In this document: piece after piece, positions 40,405-52,633 of the stretch
How positions within the stretch are numbered: position 1 is the first letter of the stretch
How the letters are laid out: every line of letters starts with the position of its first letter
Source: Phocoena phocoena
Lineage: Eukaryota; Chordata; Mammalia; Artiodactyla; Phocoenidae
Reading direction: 5' to 3'
DNA: 64,000 nt
Assembly: GCF_963924675.1 (NCBI RefSeq)
Contig: NW_027077445.1
Span: forward strand, 310,001-374,000
Notes under the pieces: generated by a model
The model's input: the letters and a program-made list of their open reading frames with translations, nothing else
Told to the model about the DNA's origin: nothing
The model's database searches: none
Program-made: the position numbers and the translations under genes

Positions 40405-42151
40405 AATTCACTCAGGGCATGTGATGCAACCGGGATTGACCACATCTACACCCAGAGCTGGTTGAGACATAAGGCTGGACACTTCAGGCTGATAGCATTG
40501 GTGAGTTTCGGTGAGCAAATGCAGACCCTTTGAAGTCATACTGCATGGTACCCATTCCATGGGTCCCAACTCTCCAGGTTCAAGGGATTCTTCCTCCAGC
40601 TAAAACATGCATGGGAAACCCAGAGTATCGTCCACCGTGTGATTGGGAAACGATTTAAAATGCATCTCAGTTTTCGTATCCTGGTCCTCGGGTTCACCAT
40701 TCCAGATGCTTTACTAACACTCTCCCCGCTTGGAGAGTCAGTGCCTTTAACCTCCTATTTGGCACAGCTTGCAATTTCTGTGCAAGATGAACAGGAATAG
40801 GGAGAACCAATGAGAGACTAGCTGTAGGCGTCTGCACGGGCAAATGTAACGCTCATTGCCCACCAGGAAGAGGAATTAAACAAAGGCTCAGTGTGCCCTG
40901 CTGGAAACAGATTAGGGCCTTAAGCAATCCTGCGGTTTTGTGCCCAGCTCACAAGAAAGCGAGTTGAAGAAAGGAGCTCAGGGGCACTGTAATTCACAAA
41001 CCTGCAGAGTTATAAATGACAGCTATCTTCCAGAAGTATATTGAAGTAAGCCTGCGAAGGGGACTGGAAAGCGGAGCAGAATTTCAGGAAAACGATTGCA
41101 GGGGGTACACTGGAATTGCCCTGAAAGCATAGGAAAAGAGGCACAACGTCGACAATGATGCACTTGGCCAAAAAGGGCGTATGCGTTTTTTCCTGAATAC
41201 ATTCAGGAAAAAACGCATACACACTTTTTGGCCAACCAAGCAAGCCTGTAAAGGAAATCTGCACTACAATGATGTCTGACTGCCCACCAGGCAAAAGGGC
41301 CATCTGAAAAAAGTGTAAAATCCAGAAAGGTAGGACAGGATATGGAGAACAGGGAGCCTTGTTATGCTGATTGGCAGGATGTAAATTGCCAGCAGCCACC
41401 CTGGAGAAATGTATGGTGTTTCCTGAAACACGTAAGAAATAAAGCAACACAGCCTATGGCAATTGCACTTATGGTCCTATTGCTTAGGGAAATTAAAATC
41501 AAAAACAGAGAGCCACCCCAAAGTTTGGGAAGGCTGTGTTCCAATGAAGCTCGTCTACAGTACCAGGTAAATATCCCAGAAAGCAAAAAATGGATAAAGA
41601 AGTTGTGGCAGGTACGTGCAATGCAGTATCACTCAGCAATGAAATCTGTGTCTTCAGGCCCGTAGCGGCATAGTGAGTGGATGCAGGTACGGTGATTCTA
41701 CGTGAACTACGTCACACAGAGAAAGAAACATCATAAGATATCACTAATACACGGAATGTAAACTTGACTACACATGAACTGAATTACAAAACAGAACAGG
41801 GTCTCAAATTTAGAAAACCAACTAGTGCTTGCTTATGGGGAAAGGTGCCTTGGGGTGCTGCATAAAACCAGAGACTGAAATTAGCACAGATAACATTCCA
41901 TAAGCCAAATATGTAATAGACAAGACCTACTCCTTGCTCAACGAAATGGACTCAACACCACATATTCAACGCCTAGGAATATACCTGACTAGGAAGAAAC
42001 TAAAAACCCATGGATATATATGTCTCCGTAAGAGAATCAAGCGTGTGTACAGCGGCTGAAACGCAGCAGTGAAAATCCGATAAATCCCATTATCAAAATA
42101 AATTTCGAAAACAAAACACAAAGACAGTGAAATAGAGAGCAATTCTTAAAT
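40405..42151 (+). repeat. Satellite unit U24 (subtype B2)
   Basis: 1,747 bp. The palindrome at 41164-41235 has three changes, one at the symmetry centre (GAATAC/ATTC). The right end (GGCAGGTACGTGC, CACAGAGAAAGAAAC, GAAGAAACTAAAAACCC) is shared with U30. Confidence 0.88.
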
Positions 42152-43898
42152 AATTCACTCAGGGCATGTGATGCAACCGGGATTGACCACATCTACACCC
42201 AGAGCTGGTTGAGACATAAGGCTGGACACTTCAGGCTGATAGCATTGGTGAGTTTCGGTGAGCACATGCAGACCCTTTGAAGTCATACTGCATGGTACCT
42301 ATTCCATGTGTCCCAACTCTTCAGGTTTAAGGGATTCTTCCTCCAGCTAAAACATGCATGGGAAACCCACAGTATGGTCCACCATGTGATTGGGAAACGA
42401 TTTAAAATGCATCTCAGTTTTCGTATCCTGGTCCTCGGTGTCACCATTCCAGATGCTTTACTAACACTCTCCCCGCTTGGAGAGTCAGTGCCTTTAACCT
42501 CCTGTTTGGCACAGCTTGCAATTTCTGTGCAAGATGAACAGGAATAGGGAGAACCAATGAGAGACTAGCTGTAGGTGTCTGCACGGGCAAATGTAACGCT
42601 CATTTCCCACCAGGAAGAGGAATTAACCAAAGGCTCAGCATGCCCTGCCGGAAACAGATTAGGGCCTGAAGCAATCCTGCGGTTTTGTGCCCAGCTCACA
42701 AGAAAGCGAGTTGAAGAAAGGAGCTCAGGGGCACTGTAATTCACAAACCTGCAGAATTATAAATGACAGCTATCCTCCAAAAATATATTGAAGTAAGCCT
42801 GCGAAGGGGACTTGAAAGTGGGGCAGAATTTCAGGAAAACGATTGCAGGGGGTAGACTGGAATTGCCCTGAAAGCATAGGAAAAGAGGCAGAACGTCGAC
42901 AATGATGCACTTGGCCAAAAAGGGCGTATGCGTTTTTTCCTGAATATATTCAGGAAAAAACGCATACGCCCTTTTTGGCCAACCAAGCAAGCCTGTAAAG
43001 GAAATCTGCACTACAATGAAGTCTCACTGCCCCCCGGGCAAAAGGGCCATCTGAAAAAAGTGTAAAATCCAGAAAGGTAGGACAGGGTATGGAGGACAGG
43101 GAGCCTTGTTATGGTGATTGGCAGGATGTAAATTGCCAGCAGCCACCCTGGAGAAGTGTATGGTGTTTCCTGAAACACGTAAGAAACGAAGCAACACAGC
43201 CTATGGCACTTCCACTTATGGTCCTATAGCTTACGGAAATTAAAATCAAAAACAGAGAGCCACCCCAATGTTTGGGACGGCTGTGTTCACAAGAAGCTCG
43301 TCTACAGTACCAGGTAAATATCCCAGAAAGCAAAAAATGGATAAAGAAGTTGTGGCACGTACGTACAATGCAATATCATTCAGCAATGAAATCTGTGTCA
43401 TCAGGCCCGTAGCGGCATAGTGAGTGGATGCAGGTACGGTGATTCTACGTGAACTACGTCACACAGAAAAAGAAACATCATAAGATATCACTAATACACG
43501 GAATGTAAACTTGACTACACATGAACTGAATTACAAAACAGAAAAGGGTCTCAAATTTAGAAAACCAACTAGTGCTTGCTTATGGGGAAAGGTGCGTTGG
43601 GGTGCTGCATAAAACCAGAGACTGAAGTTAGCACAGATAACTTTCCATAAGCCAAATATGTAATAGACAAGACCTACTCCTTGCTCAACGAAATGGACCC
43701 AACACCACATATTCAACGCCTAGGAATATACCTGACTAGGAAGAATCTTAAAACCCATGGATATATATGTCTCCGTAAGAGAATCAAGCGTGTGTACAGC
43801 GGGCGAAACACAGCAGTGAAAATCCGATAAATCCCATTATCAAAATAAATTTCGAAAACAAAACACAAAGACAGTGAAATAGAGAGCAATTCTTAAAT
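42152..43898 (+). repeat. Satellite unit U25 (A with B-like words)
   Basis: 1,747 bp. The palindrome at 42911-42982 is perfect. The right half has CTTCCAC and ATAGCTTACGG (A) with CAGAGAGCC, AATGTTTGGG and TACCAGG (nearer B and U4). Confidence 0.87.
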
Positions 43899-45646
43899 AA
43901 TTCACTCAAGGCATGTGATGCAACCGGGATTTAACACATCTACACCCAGAGCTGGTTGAGACATAAGGCTGGACACTTCAGGCTGATAGCATTGGTGAGT
44001 TTTGGTGAGCAAATGCAGAACCTTTGAAGTCATACTGCATGGTACCCATTCCATGGGTCCCAACTCTCCAGGTTCAAGGGATTCTTCCTCCAGCTAAAAC
44101 ATGCATGGGAAACCCAGAGTATCGTCCACCGTGTGATTGGGAAACGATTTAAAATGCATCTCAGTTTTCGTATCCTGGTCCTCGTGTTCACCATTCCAGA
44201 TGCTTTACTAACACTCTCCCCGCTTGGAGAGTCAGTGCCTTTAACCTCCTCTTTGGCACAGCTTGCAATTTCTGTGCAAGATGAACAGGAATAGGGAGAA
44301 CCAATGAGAGACTAGCTGTAGGTGTCTGCACGGGCAAGTGTTACACTCATTGCCGACCAGAAAGAGGGATTAAACAAAGGCTCAGCGTGCCCTGCTGAAA
44401 ACAGATTAGGGCCTGAAGCAATCCTGCGGTTTTGTGCCCAGCTCACAAGAAAGCGAGTTGAAGAAAGGAGCTCAGGGGCACTGTAATTCACAAACCTGCA
44501 GAGTTATAAATGACAGCTATCCTCCAAAAATATATTGAAGTAAGCCTGTGAAGGGGACTTGAAAGCGGGGCAGAATTTCAGGAAAACGATTGCAGGGGGT
44601 AGACTGGAATTGCCCTGAAAGCGTAGCAAAAGAGGCACAACGTCGACAATGATGCACTTGGACAAAATGTGCGTATGCGTTTTTTCCTGAATATATTGAG
44701 GAAAAAACGCATACGCCCTTTTTGGCCAACCAAGCAAGCCTGTAAAGGAAATCTGCACTACAATGAAATCTCACTGCCCCCCCGGGCAAAAGGGCCATCT
44801 GAAAAAAGTGTAAAATCCAGAAAGGTAGGACAGGATATGGAGAACAGGGAGCCTTGTTATGCTGATTGGCAGGATGTAAATTGCCAGCAGCCACCCTGCA
44901 GAAGTGTATGGTGTTTCCTGAAACACGTAAGAAACAAAGCAACACAGCCTATGGCACTTCAACTTATGGTCTTATAGCTTACGGAAATTAAAATCAAAAA
45001 CAGACAGCCACCCCAATATTTGGGACGGCTGTGTTCACAAGAAGCTCGTCTACAGTATCAGGTAACTATCCCAGAAAGCAAAAAATGGATAAAGAAGTTG
45101 TGGCACGTACGTACAATGCAATATCACTCAGCAATGAAATCTGTGTCCTCAGGCCCATAGCGGCATAGTGAGTGGATGCAGGTACGGTGAATCTACGTGA
45201 ACTACGTCACACAGAAAAAGAAATATCATAAGATATCACTAATACACGGAATGTAAACTTGACTACACAGGAACTGAATTACAAAACAGAACAGGGTCTC
45301 AAATTTAGAAAACCAACTAGTGCTTGCTTATGGGGAAAGGTGCCTTGGGGTGCTGCATAAAACCAGAGACTGAAATTAGCACAGATAACTTTCCATAAGC
45401 CAAATATGTAATAGACAAGACCTACTCATTGCTCAACGAAATGGACCCAACACCACATATTCAATGCCTAGGAATATACCTGACTAGGAAGAATCTTAAA
45501 ACCCATGGATATATATGTCTCCGTAAGAGAATCAAGCGTGTGTACAGCGGCCGAAACGCACCAGTGAAAATCCGATAAATCCCATTATCAAAATAAATTT
45601 CGAAAACAAAACACAAAGACAGTGAAATAGAGAGCAATTCTTAAAT
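43899..45646 (+). repeat. Satellite unit U26 (subtype A)
   Basis: 1,748 bp. The palindrome at 44658-44729 has four mismatched pairs (left 5, 11 and 13; right 5), among the most changed in the core array. Confidence 0.88.
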
Positions 45647-47393
45647 AATTCACTCAGGGCATGTGATGCAACCGGGATTGACCACATCTACACCCAGAGC
45701 TGGTTGAGACATAAGGCTGGACACTTCAGGCTGATAGCATTGGTGAGTTTCGGTGAGCAAATGCAGACCCTTTGACGTCATACTGCATGGTACTCATTCC
45801 ATGGGTCCCAACTCTCCAGGTTCAAGGGATTCTTCCTCCAGCTAAAACATGCATGAGAAACCCAGAGTATCGTCCACCGTGTGATTGGGAAACGATTTAA
45901 AATGCATCTCAGTTTTCGTATCCTGGTCCTCGGGTTCACCATTCCAGATGATTTACTAACAGTCTCCCTGCTTGGAGAGTCAGTGCCTTTAACCTCCTGT
46001 TTGGCACAGCTTGCAATTTCTGTGCAAGATGAACAGGAATAGGGAGAACCAATGAGAGACTAGCTGTAGGTGTCTGCACGGGCAAATGTAACGCTCATTT
46101 CCCACCAGGAAGAGGAATTTACCAAAGGCTCAGCATGCCCTGCCCGAAACAGATTAGGGCCTGAAGCAATCCTGCGGTTTTGTGCCCAGTTCACAAGAAA
46201 GCGAGTTGAAGAAAGGAGCTCAGGGGCACTGTAATTCACAAACCTGCAGAGTTATAAATGACAGCTATCCTCCAAAAATATATTGAAGTAAGCCTGCGAA
46301 GGGGACTTGAAAGCGGGGCAGAATTTCAGGAAAACGATTGCAGGGGGTAGACTGGAATTGCCCTGAAAGCATAGGAAAAGAGGCAGAACGTCGACAATGA
46401 TGCACTTGGCCAAAAAGGGCGTATGCGTTTTTTCCTGAATATATTCAGGAAAAAACGCATACGCCCTTTTTGGCCAACCAAGCAAGCCTGTAAAGGAAAT
46501 CTGCACTACAATGAAGTCTCACTGCCCCCCGGGCAAGAGGGCCATCTGAAAAAAGTGTAAAATCCAGAAAAGTAGGACAGGATATGGAGAACAGGGAGCC
46601 TTGTTATGCTGATTGGCAGGATGTAAATTGCCAGCAGCCAGCCTGGAGAAGTGTATGGTGTTTCCTGAAACACATAAGAAACAAAGCAACACAGTCTATG
46701 GCACTTCCACTTATGGTCCTATAGCTTACGGAAATTAAAATCAAAAACAGACAGCCACCCCAATATTTGGGACGGCTGTGTTCACAAGAAGCTCGTCTAC
46801 AGTATCAGGTAAATATCCCAGAAAGCAAAATATGGATAAAGAAGTTGTGGCACGTACGTACAATGCAATATCACTCAGCAATGAAATCTGTGTCATCAGG
46901 CCCGTAGCGGCATAGTGAGTGGATGCAGGTACGGTGATTCTACGTGAACTACGTCACACAGAAAAAGAAACATCATAAGATATCACTAATACACGGAATG
47001 TAAACTTGACTACACATGAACTGAATTACAAAACAGAACAGGGTCTCAAATTTAGAAAACCAACTAGTGCTTGCTTATGGGGAAAGGTGCGTTGGGGTGC
47101 TTCATAAAACCAGAGACTGAAATTAGCACAGATAACTTTCCATAAGCCAAATATGTAATAGAGAAGACCTACTCCTTGCTCAACGAAATGGACCCAACAC
47201 CACATATTCAAGGCCTAGGAATATACCTGACTAGGAAGAATCTTAAAACCCATGGATATATATGTCTCCATAAGAGAATCAAGCGTGTGTACAGCGGCAT
47301 AAACGCAGCAGTGAAAATCCGATAAATCCCATTATCAAAATAAATTTCAAAAAAAAATCATAAAGACAGTGAAATAGAGAGCAATTCTTAAAT
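45647..47393 (+). repeat. Satellite unit U27 (subtype A)
   Basis: 1,747 bp. The palindrome at 46406-46477 is perfect. It shares TGCCCGAAACAG, CAGCCTGGAGAA, ACACAGTCTATGG, GTGCTTCATAAAACC and AAATCATAAAGAC with U29. Confidence 0.88.
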
Positions 47394-49140
47394 AATTCAC
47401 TCAGGGCATGTGATGCAACCGGGATTTAACACATCTACACCCAGAGCTGGTTGAGACATAAGGCTGGACACTTCAGGCTGATAGCATTGGTGAGTTTCGG
47501 TGAGCAAATGCAGACCCTTTGAAGTCATACTGCATGGTACCCATTCCATGGGTCCCAACTCTCCAGGTTCAAGGGATTCTTCCTCCAGCTAAAACATGCA
47601 TGGGAAACCAAGAGTATCGTCCACCATGTGATTGGGAAATGATTTAAAATGCATCTCAGTTTTCGTATCCTGGTCCTCGGGTTCACCATTCCAGATGCTT
47701 TACTAACACTCTCCCCGCTTGGAGAGTCAGTGCCTTTAACCTCCTCTTTGGCACAGCTTGCAATTTCTGTGCAAAATGAACAGGAATAGGGAGAACCAAT
47801 GAGAGACTAGCTGTAGGTGTCTGCACGGGCAAATGTAACGCTCATTTCCCACCAGGAAGAGGAATTAACCAAAGGCTCAGCGTGCCCTGCCGGAAACAGA
47901 TTAGGGCCTGAAGCAATCCTGCGGTTTTGTGCCCAGCTCACAAGAAAGCGAGTTGAAGAAAGGAGCTCAGGGGCACTGTAATTCACAAACCTGCAGAGTT
48001 ATAAATGACAGCTATCCTCCAAAAATATATTGAAGTAAGCCTGCGAAGGGGAGTTGAAAGCGGGGCAGAATTTCAGGAAAACGATTGCAGGGGGTAGACT
48101 GGAATTGCCCTGAAAGCATAGGAAAAGAGGCAGAACGTCGACAATGATGCACTTGGCCAAAAAGGGCGTATGTGTTTTTTCCTGAATATATTCAGGAAAA
48201 AACGCATACGCCCTTTTTCGCCAACCAAGCAAGGCTGTAAATGAAATCTGCACTACAATGAAGTCTCACTGCCCCCCTGGCAAAAGGGCCATCTGAAAAA
48301 AGTGTAAAATCCAGAAAGGTAGGACAGGATATGGAGAACAGGGAGTCTTGTTATGCTGATTGGCAGGATGTAAATTGCCAGCAGCCACCCTGGAGAAGTG
48401 TATGGTGTTTCCTGAAACACGAAAGAAACAAAGCAACACAGCCTATGGCACTTCCACTTATGGTCCTATAGCTTACGGAAATTAACATCAAAAACAGACA
48501 GCCACCCCAATATTTGAGACGGCTGTGTTCACAAGAAGCTCGTCTACAGTATCAGGTAAATATCCCAGAAAGCAAAAAATGGATAAAGAACTTGTGGCAC
48601 GTACGTACAATGCAATATCACTCAGCAATGAAATCTGTGTCATCAGGCCCATAGCGGCATAGTGAGTGGATGCAGGTACGGTGATTCTACGTGAACTACG
48701 TCACACAGAAAAAGAAACATCATAAGATATCACGAATACACGGAATGAAAACTTGACTACACATGAACTGAATTACAAAATAGAAAAGGGTCTCAAATTT
48801 AGAAAACCAACTAGTGCTTGCTTATGGGGAAAGGTGCCTTGGGGTGCTGCATAAAACCAGAGACTGAAATTAGCACAGATAACTTTCCATAAGCCAAATA
48901 TGTAATAGACAAGACCTACTCCTTGCTCAACGAAATGGACCCAACACCACATATTCAACGCCTAGGAATATACCTGACTAGGAAGAATCTTAAAACCCAT
49001 GGATATATATGTCTCCGTAAGAGAATCAAGGGTGTGTACAGCGGCCGAAAGGCAGCAGTGAAAATCCGATAAATCCCATTATCAAAATAAATTTTGAAAA
49101 CAAAACACAAAGACAGTGAAATAGAGAGCAATTCTTAAAT
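47394..49140 (+). repeat. Satellite unit U28 (subtype A)
   Basis: 1,747 bp. The palindrome at 48153-48224 has mismatches at left 21 and right 31. The left half (GGATTTAACACATC, GAAACCAAGAGTATCG) is shared with U30. Confidence 0.88.
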
Positions 49141-50887
49141 AATTCACTCAGGGCATGTGATGCAACCGGGATTGACCACATCTACACCCAGAGCTGGTTG
49201 AGACATAAGGCTGGACACTTCAGGCTGATAGCATTGGTGAGTTTAGGTGAGCAAATGCACACCCTTTGAAGTCATACTGTATGGTACCTATTCCATGGGT
49301 CCCAACTCTTCAGGTTCAAGGGATTCTTCCTCCAGCTAAAACATGCATGTGAAACCCACAGTATGGTCCACCGTGTTATGGGGAAATGATTTAAAATGCA
49401 TCTCAGTTTTCGTATCCTGGTCCTCGGGTTCACCATTCCAGATGATTTACTAAGAGTCTCCCTGCTTGGAGAGTCAGTGCCTTTAATCTCCTGTTTGGCA
49501 CAGCTTGCAATTTCTGTGCAAGATGAACAGGAATAGGGAGAACCAATGAGAGACTAGCTGTAGGTGTCTGCACGGGCAAATGTAACGCTCATTTCCCACC
49601 AGGAAGAGGAATTTACCAAAGGCTCAGCATGCCCTGCCCGAAACAGATTAGGGCCTGAAGCAATCCTGCGGTTTTGTGCCCAGTTCACAAGAAAGCGAGT
49701 TGAAGAAAGGAGCTCAGGGGCACTGTAATTCACAAACCTGCAGAGTTATAAATGACAGCTATCCTCCAAAAATATATTGAAGTAAGCCTGCGAAGGGGAC
49801 TTGAAAGCGGGGCAGAATTTCAGGAAAACGATTGCAGGGGGTAGACTGGAATTGCCCTGAAAGCATAGGAAAAGAGGCAGAACGTCGACAATGATGCACT
49901 TGGCCAAAAAGGGCGTATGCGTTTTTTCCTGAATATATTCAGGAAAAAACGCATACGCCCTTTTTGGCCAACCAAGCAAGCCTGTAAAGGAAATCTGCAC
50001 TACAATGAAGTCTCACTGCCCCCCGGGCAAGAGGGCCATCTGAAAAAAGTGTAAAATCCAGAAAGGTAGGACAGGATATGGAGAACAGGGAGCCTTGTTA
50101 TGCTGATTGGCAGGATGTAAATTGCCAGCAGCCAGCCTGGAGAAGTGTATGGTGTTTCCTGAAACACATAAGAAACAAAGCAACACAGTCTATGGCACTT
50201 CCACTTATGGTCCTATAGCTTACGGAAATTAAAATCAAAAACAGACAGCCACCCCAATATTTGGGACGGCTGTGTTCACAAGAAGCTCGTCTACAGTATC
50301 AGGTAAATATCCCAGAAAGCAAAAAATGGATAAAGAAGTTGTGGCACGTACGTACAATGCAATATCACTCAGCAATGAAATCTGTGTCATCAGGCCCGTA
50401 GCGGCATAGTGAGTGGATGCAGGTACGGTGATTCTACGTGAACTACGTCACACAGAAAAAGAAACATCATAAGATATCACTAATACACGGAATGTAAACT
50501 TGACTACACATGAACTGAATTACAAAATAGAAAAGGGTCTCAAATTTAGAAAACCAACTAGTGCTTGCTTATGGGGAAAGGTGCGTTGGGGTGCTTCATA
50601 AAACCAGAGACTGAAATTAGCACAGATAACTTTCCATAAGCCAAATATGTAATAGACAAGACCTACTCCTTGCTCAACGAAATGGACCCAACACCACATA
50701 TTCAACGCCTAGGAATATACCTGACTAGGAAGAATCTTAAAACCCATGGATATATATGTCTCCGTAAGAGAATCAAGCGTGTGTACAGCGGCATAAACGC
50801 AGCAGTGAAAATCCGATAAATCCCATTATCAAAATAAATTTCAAAAAAAAATCATAAAGACAGTGAAATAGAGAGCAATTCTTAAAT
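49141..50887 (+). repeat. Satellite unit U29 (subtype A)
   Basis: 1,747 bp. The palindrome at 49900-49971 is perfect. The first ~300 bp carry TGTGAAACCCACAGTATGG and GTTATGGGGAAATG, as in U12; the remainder is a near copy of U27. Confidence 0.88.
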
Positions 50888-52633
50888 AATTCACTCAGGG
50901 CATGTGATGCAACCGGGATTTAACACATCTACACCCAGAGCTGGTTGAGACATAAGGCTGGACACTTCAGGCTGATAGCATTGGTGAGTTTCGGTGAGCA
51001 AATGCAGACCCTTTGAAGTCATACTGCATGGTACCCATTCCATGGGTCCCAACTCTCCAGGTTCAAGGGATTCTTCCTCCAGCTAAAACATGCATGGGAA
51101 ACCAAGAGTATCGTCCACCATGTGATTGGGAAATGATTTAAAATGCATCTCAGTTTTCGTATCCTGGTCCTCGGGTTCACCATTCCAGATGCTTTACTAA
51201 CACTCTCCCCGCTTGGAGAGTCAGTGCCTTTAACCTCCTCTTTGGCACAGCTTGCAATTTCTGTGCAAAATGAACAGGAATAGGGAGAACCAATGAGAGA
51301 CTAGCTGTAGGTGTCTGCACGGGCAAATGTAACGCTCATTGCCCACCAGGAAGAGGAATTAACCAAAGGCTCAGCGTGCCCTGCCGGAAACAGATTAGGG
51401 CCTGAAGCAATCCTGCGGTTTTGTGCCCAGCTCACAAGAAAGCGAGTTGAAGAAAGGAGCTCAGGGGCACTGTAATTCACAAACCTGCAGAGTTATAAAT
51501 GACAGCTATCCTCCAAAAATATATTGAAGTAAGCCTGCGAAGGGGACTTGAAAGCGGGGCAGAATTTCAGGAAAACGATTGCAGGGGGTAGAGAGGAATT
51601 GCCCTGAAAGCATAGGAAAAGAGGCAGAACGTCGACAATGATGCACTTGGCCAAAAAGGGCGTATGCGTTTTTTCCTGAATATATTCAGGAAAAAACGCA
51701 TATGCCCTTTTTGGCCAACCAAGCAAGCCTGTTAAAGAAATCTGCACTACAATGAAGTCTCACTGCCCCCCGGGCAAAAGGGCCATCTGAAAAAAGTGTA
51801 AAATCTAGAAAGGTAGGACAGGATATGGAGAACAGGGAGCCTTGTTATGCTGATTGGCAGGATGTAAATTGCCAGCAGCCAACCTGGAGAAGTGTATGGT
51901 GTTTCCTGAAACACGTAAGAAACAAAGCAACACAGCCTATGGCACTTCCACTTATGGTCCTATAGTTACGGAAATTAAAATCAAAAACAGACAGCCACCC
52001 CAATATTTGGGACGGCAGTGTTCACAAGAAACTCGTCTACAGTATCAGGTAAATATCCCAGAAAGCAAAAAATGGATAAAGAAGTTGTGGCAGGTACGTG
52101 CAATGCAGTATCACTCAGCAATGAAATCTGTGTCTTCAGGCCCGTAGCGGCATAGTGAGTGGATGCATGTACGGTGATTCTACGTGAACTACGTCACACA
52201 GAGAAAGAAACATCATAAGATATCACTAATACACGGAATGTAAACTTGACTACACATGAACTGAATTACAAAACAGAACAGGGTCTCAAATTTAGAAAAC
52301 CAACTAGTGCTTGCTTATGGGGAAAGGTGCCTTGGGGTGCTGCATAAAACCAGAGACTGAAATTAGCACAGATAACATTCCATAAGCCAAATATGTAATA
52401 GACAAGACCTACTCCTTGCTCAACGAAATGGACTCAACACCACATATTCAACGCCTAGGAATATACCTGACTAGGAAGAAACTAAAAACCCATGGATATA
52501 TATGTCTCCGTAAGAGAATCAAGCGTGTGTACAGCGGCCGAAACGCAGCAGTGAAAATCCGATAAATCCCATTATCAAAATAAATTTCGAAAACAAAACA
52601 CAAAGACAGTGAAATAGAGAGCAATTCTTAAAT
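50888..52633 (+). repeat. Satellite unit U30 (A with a U24-like end)
   Basis: 1,746 bp. The palindrome at 51647-51718 has one mismatch (right 21). The left half is like U28; from about 52,082 it matches the end of U24, so at least two exchanges built this unit. Confidence 0.88.

Noticed and set aside
1376..50705. A 61-residue minus-strand open frame recurring in the LINE-1 3' UTR-derived part
   Set aside because: It is antisense to a decayed LINE-1 3' UTR, a non-coding region, and is repeated only because of the tandem array.
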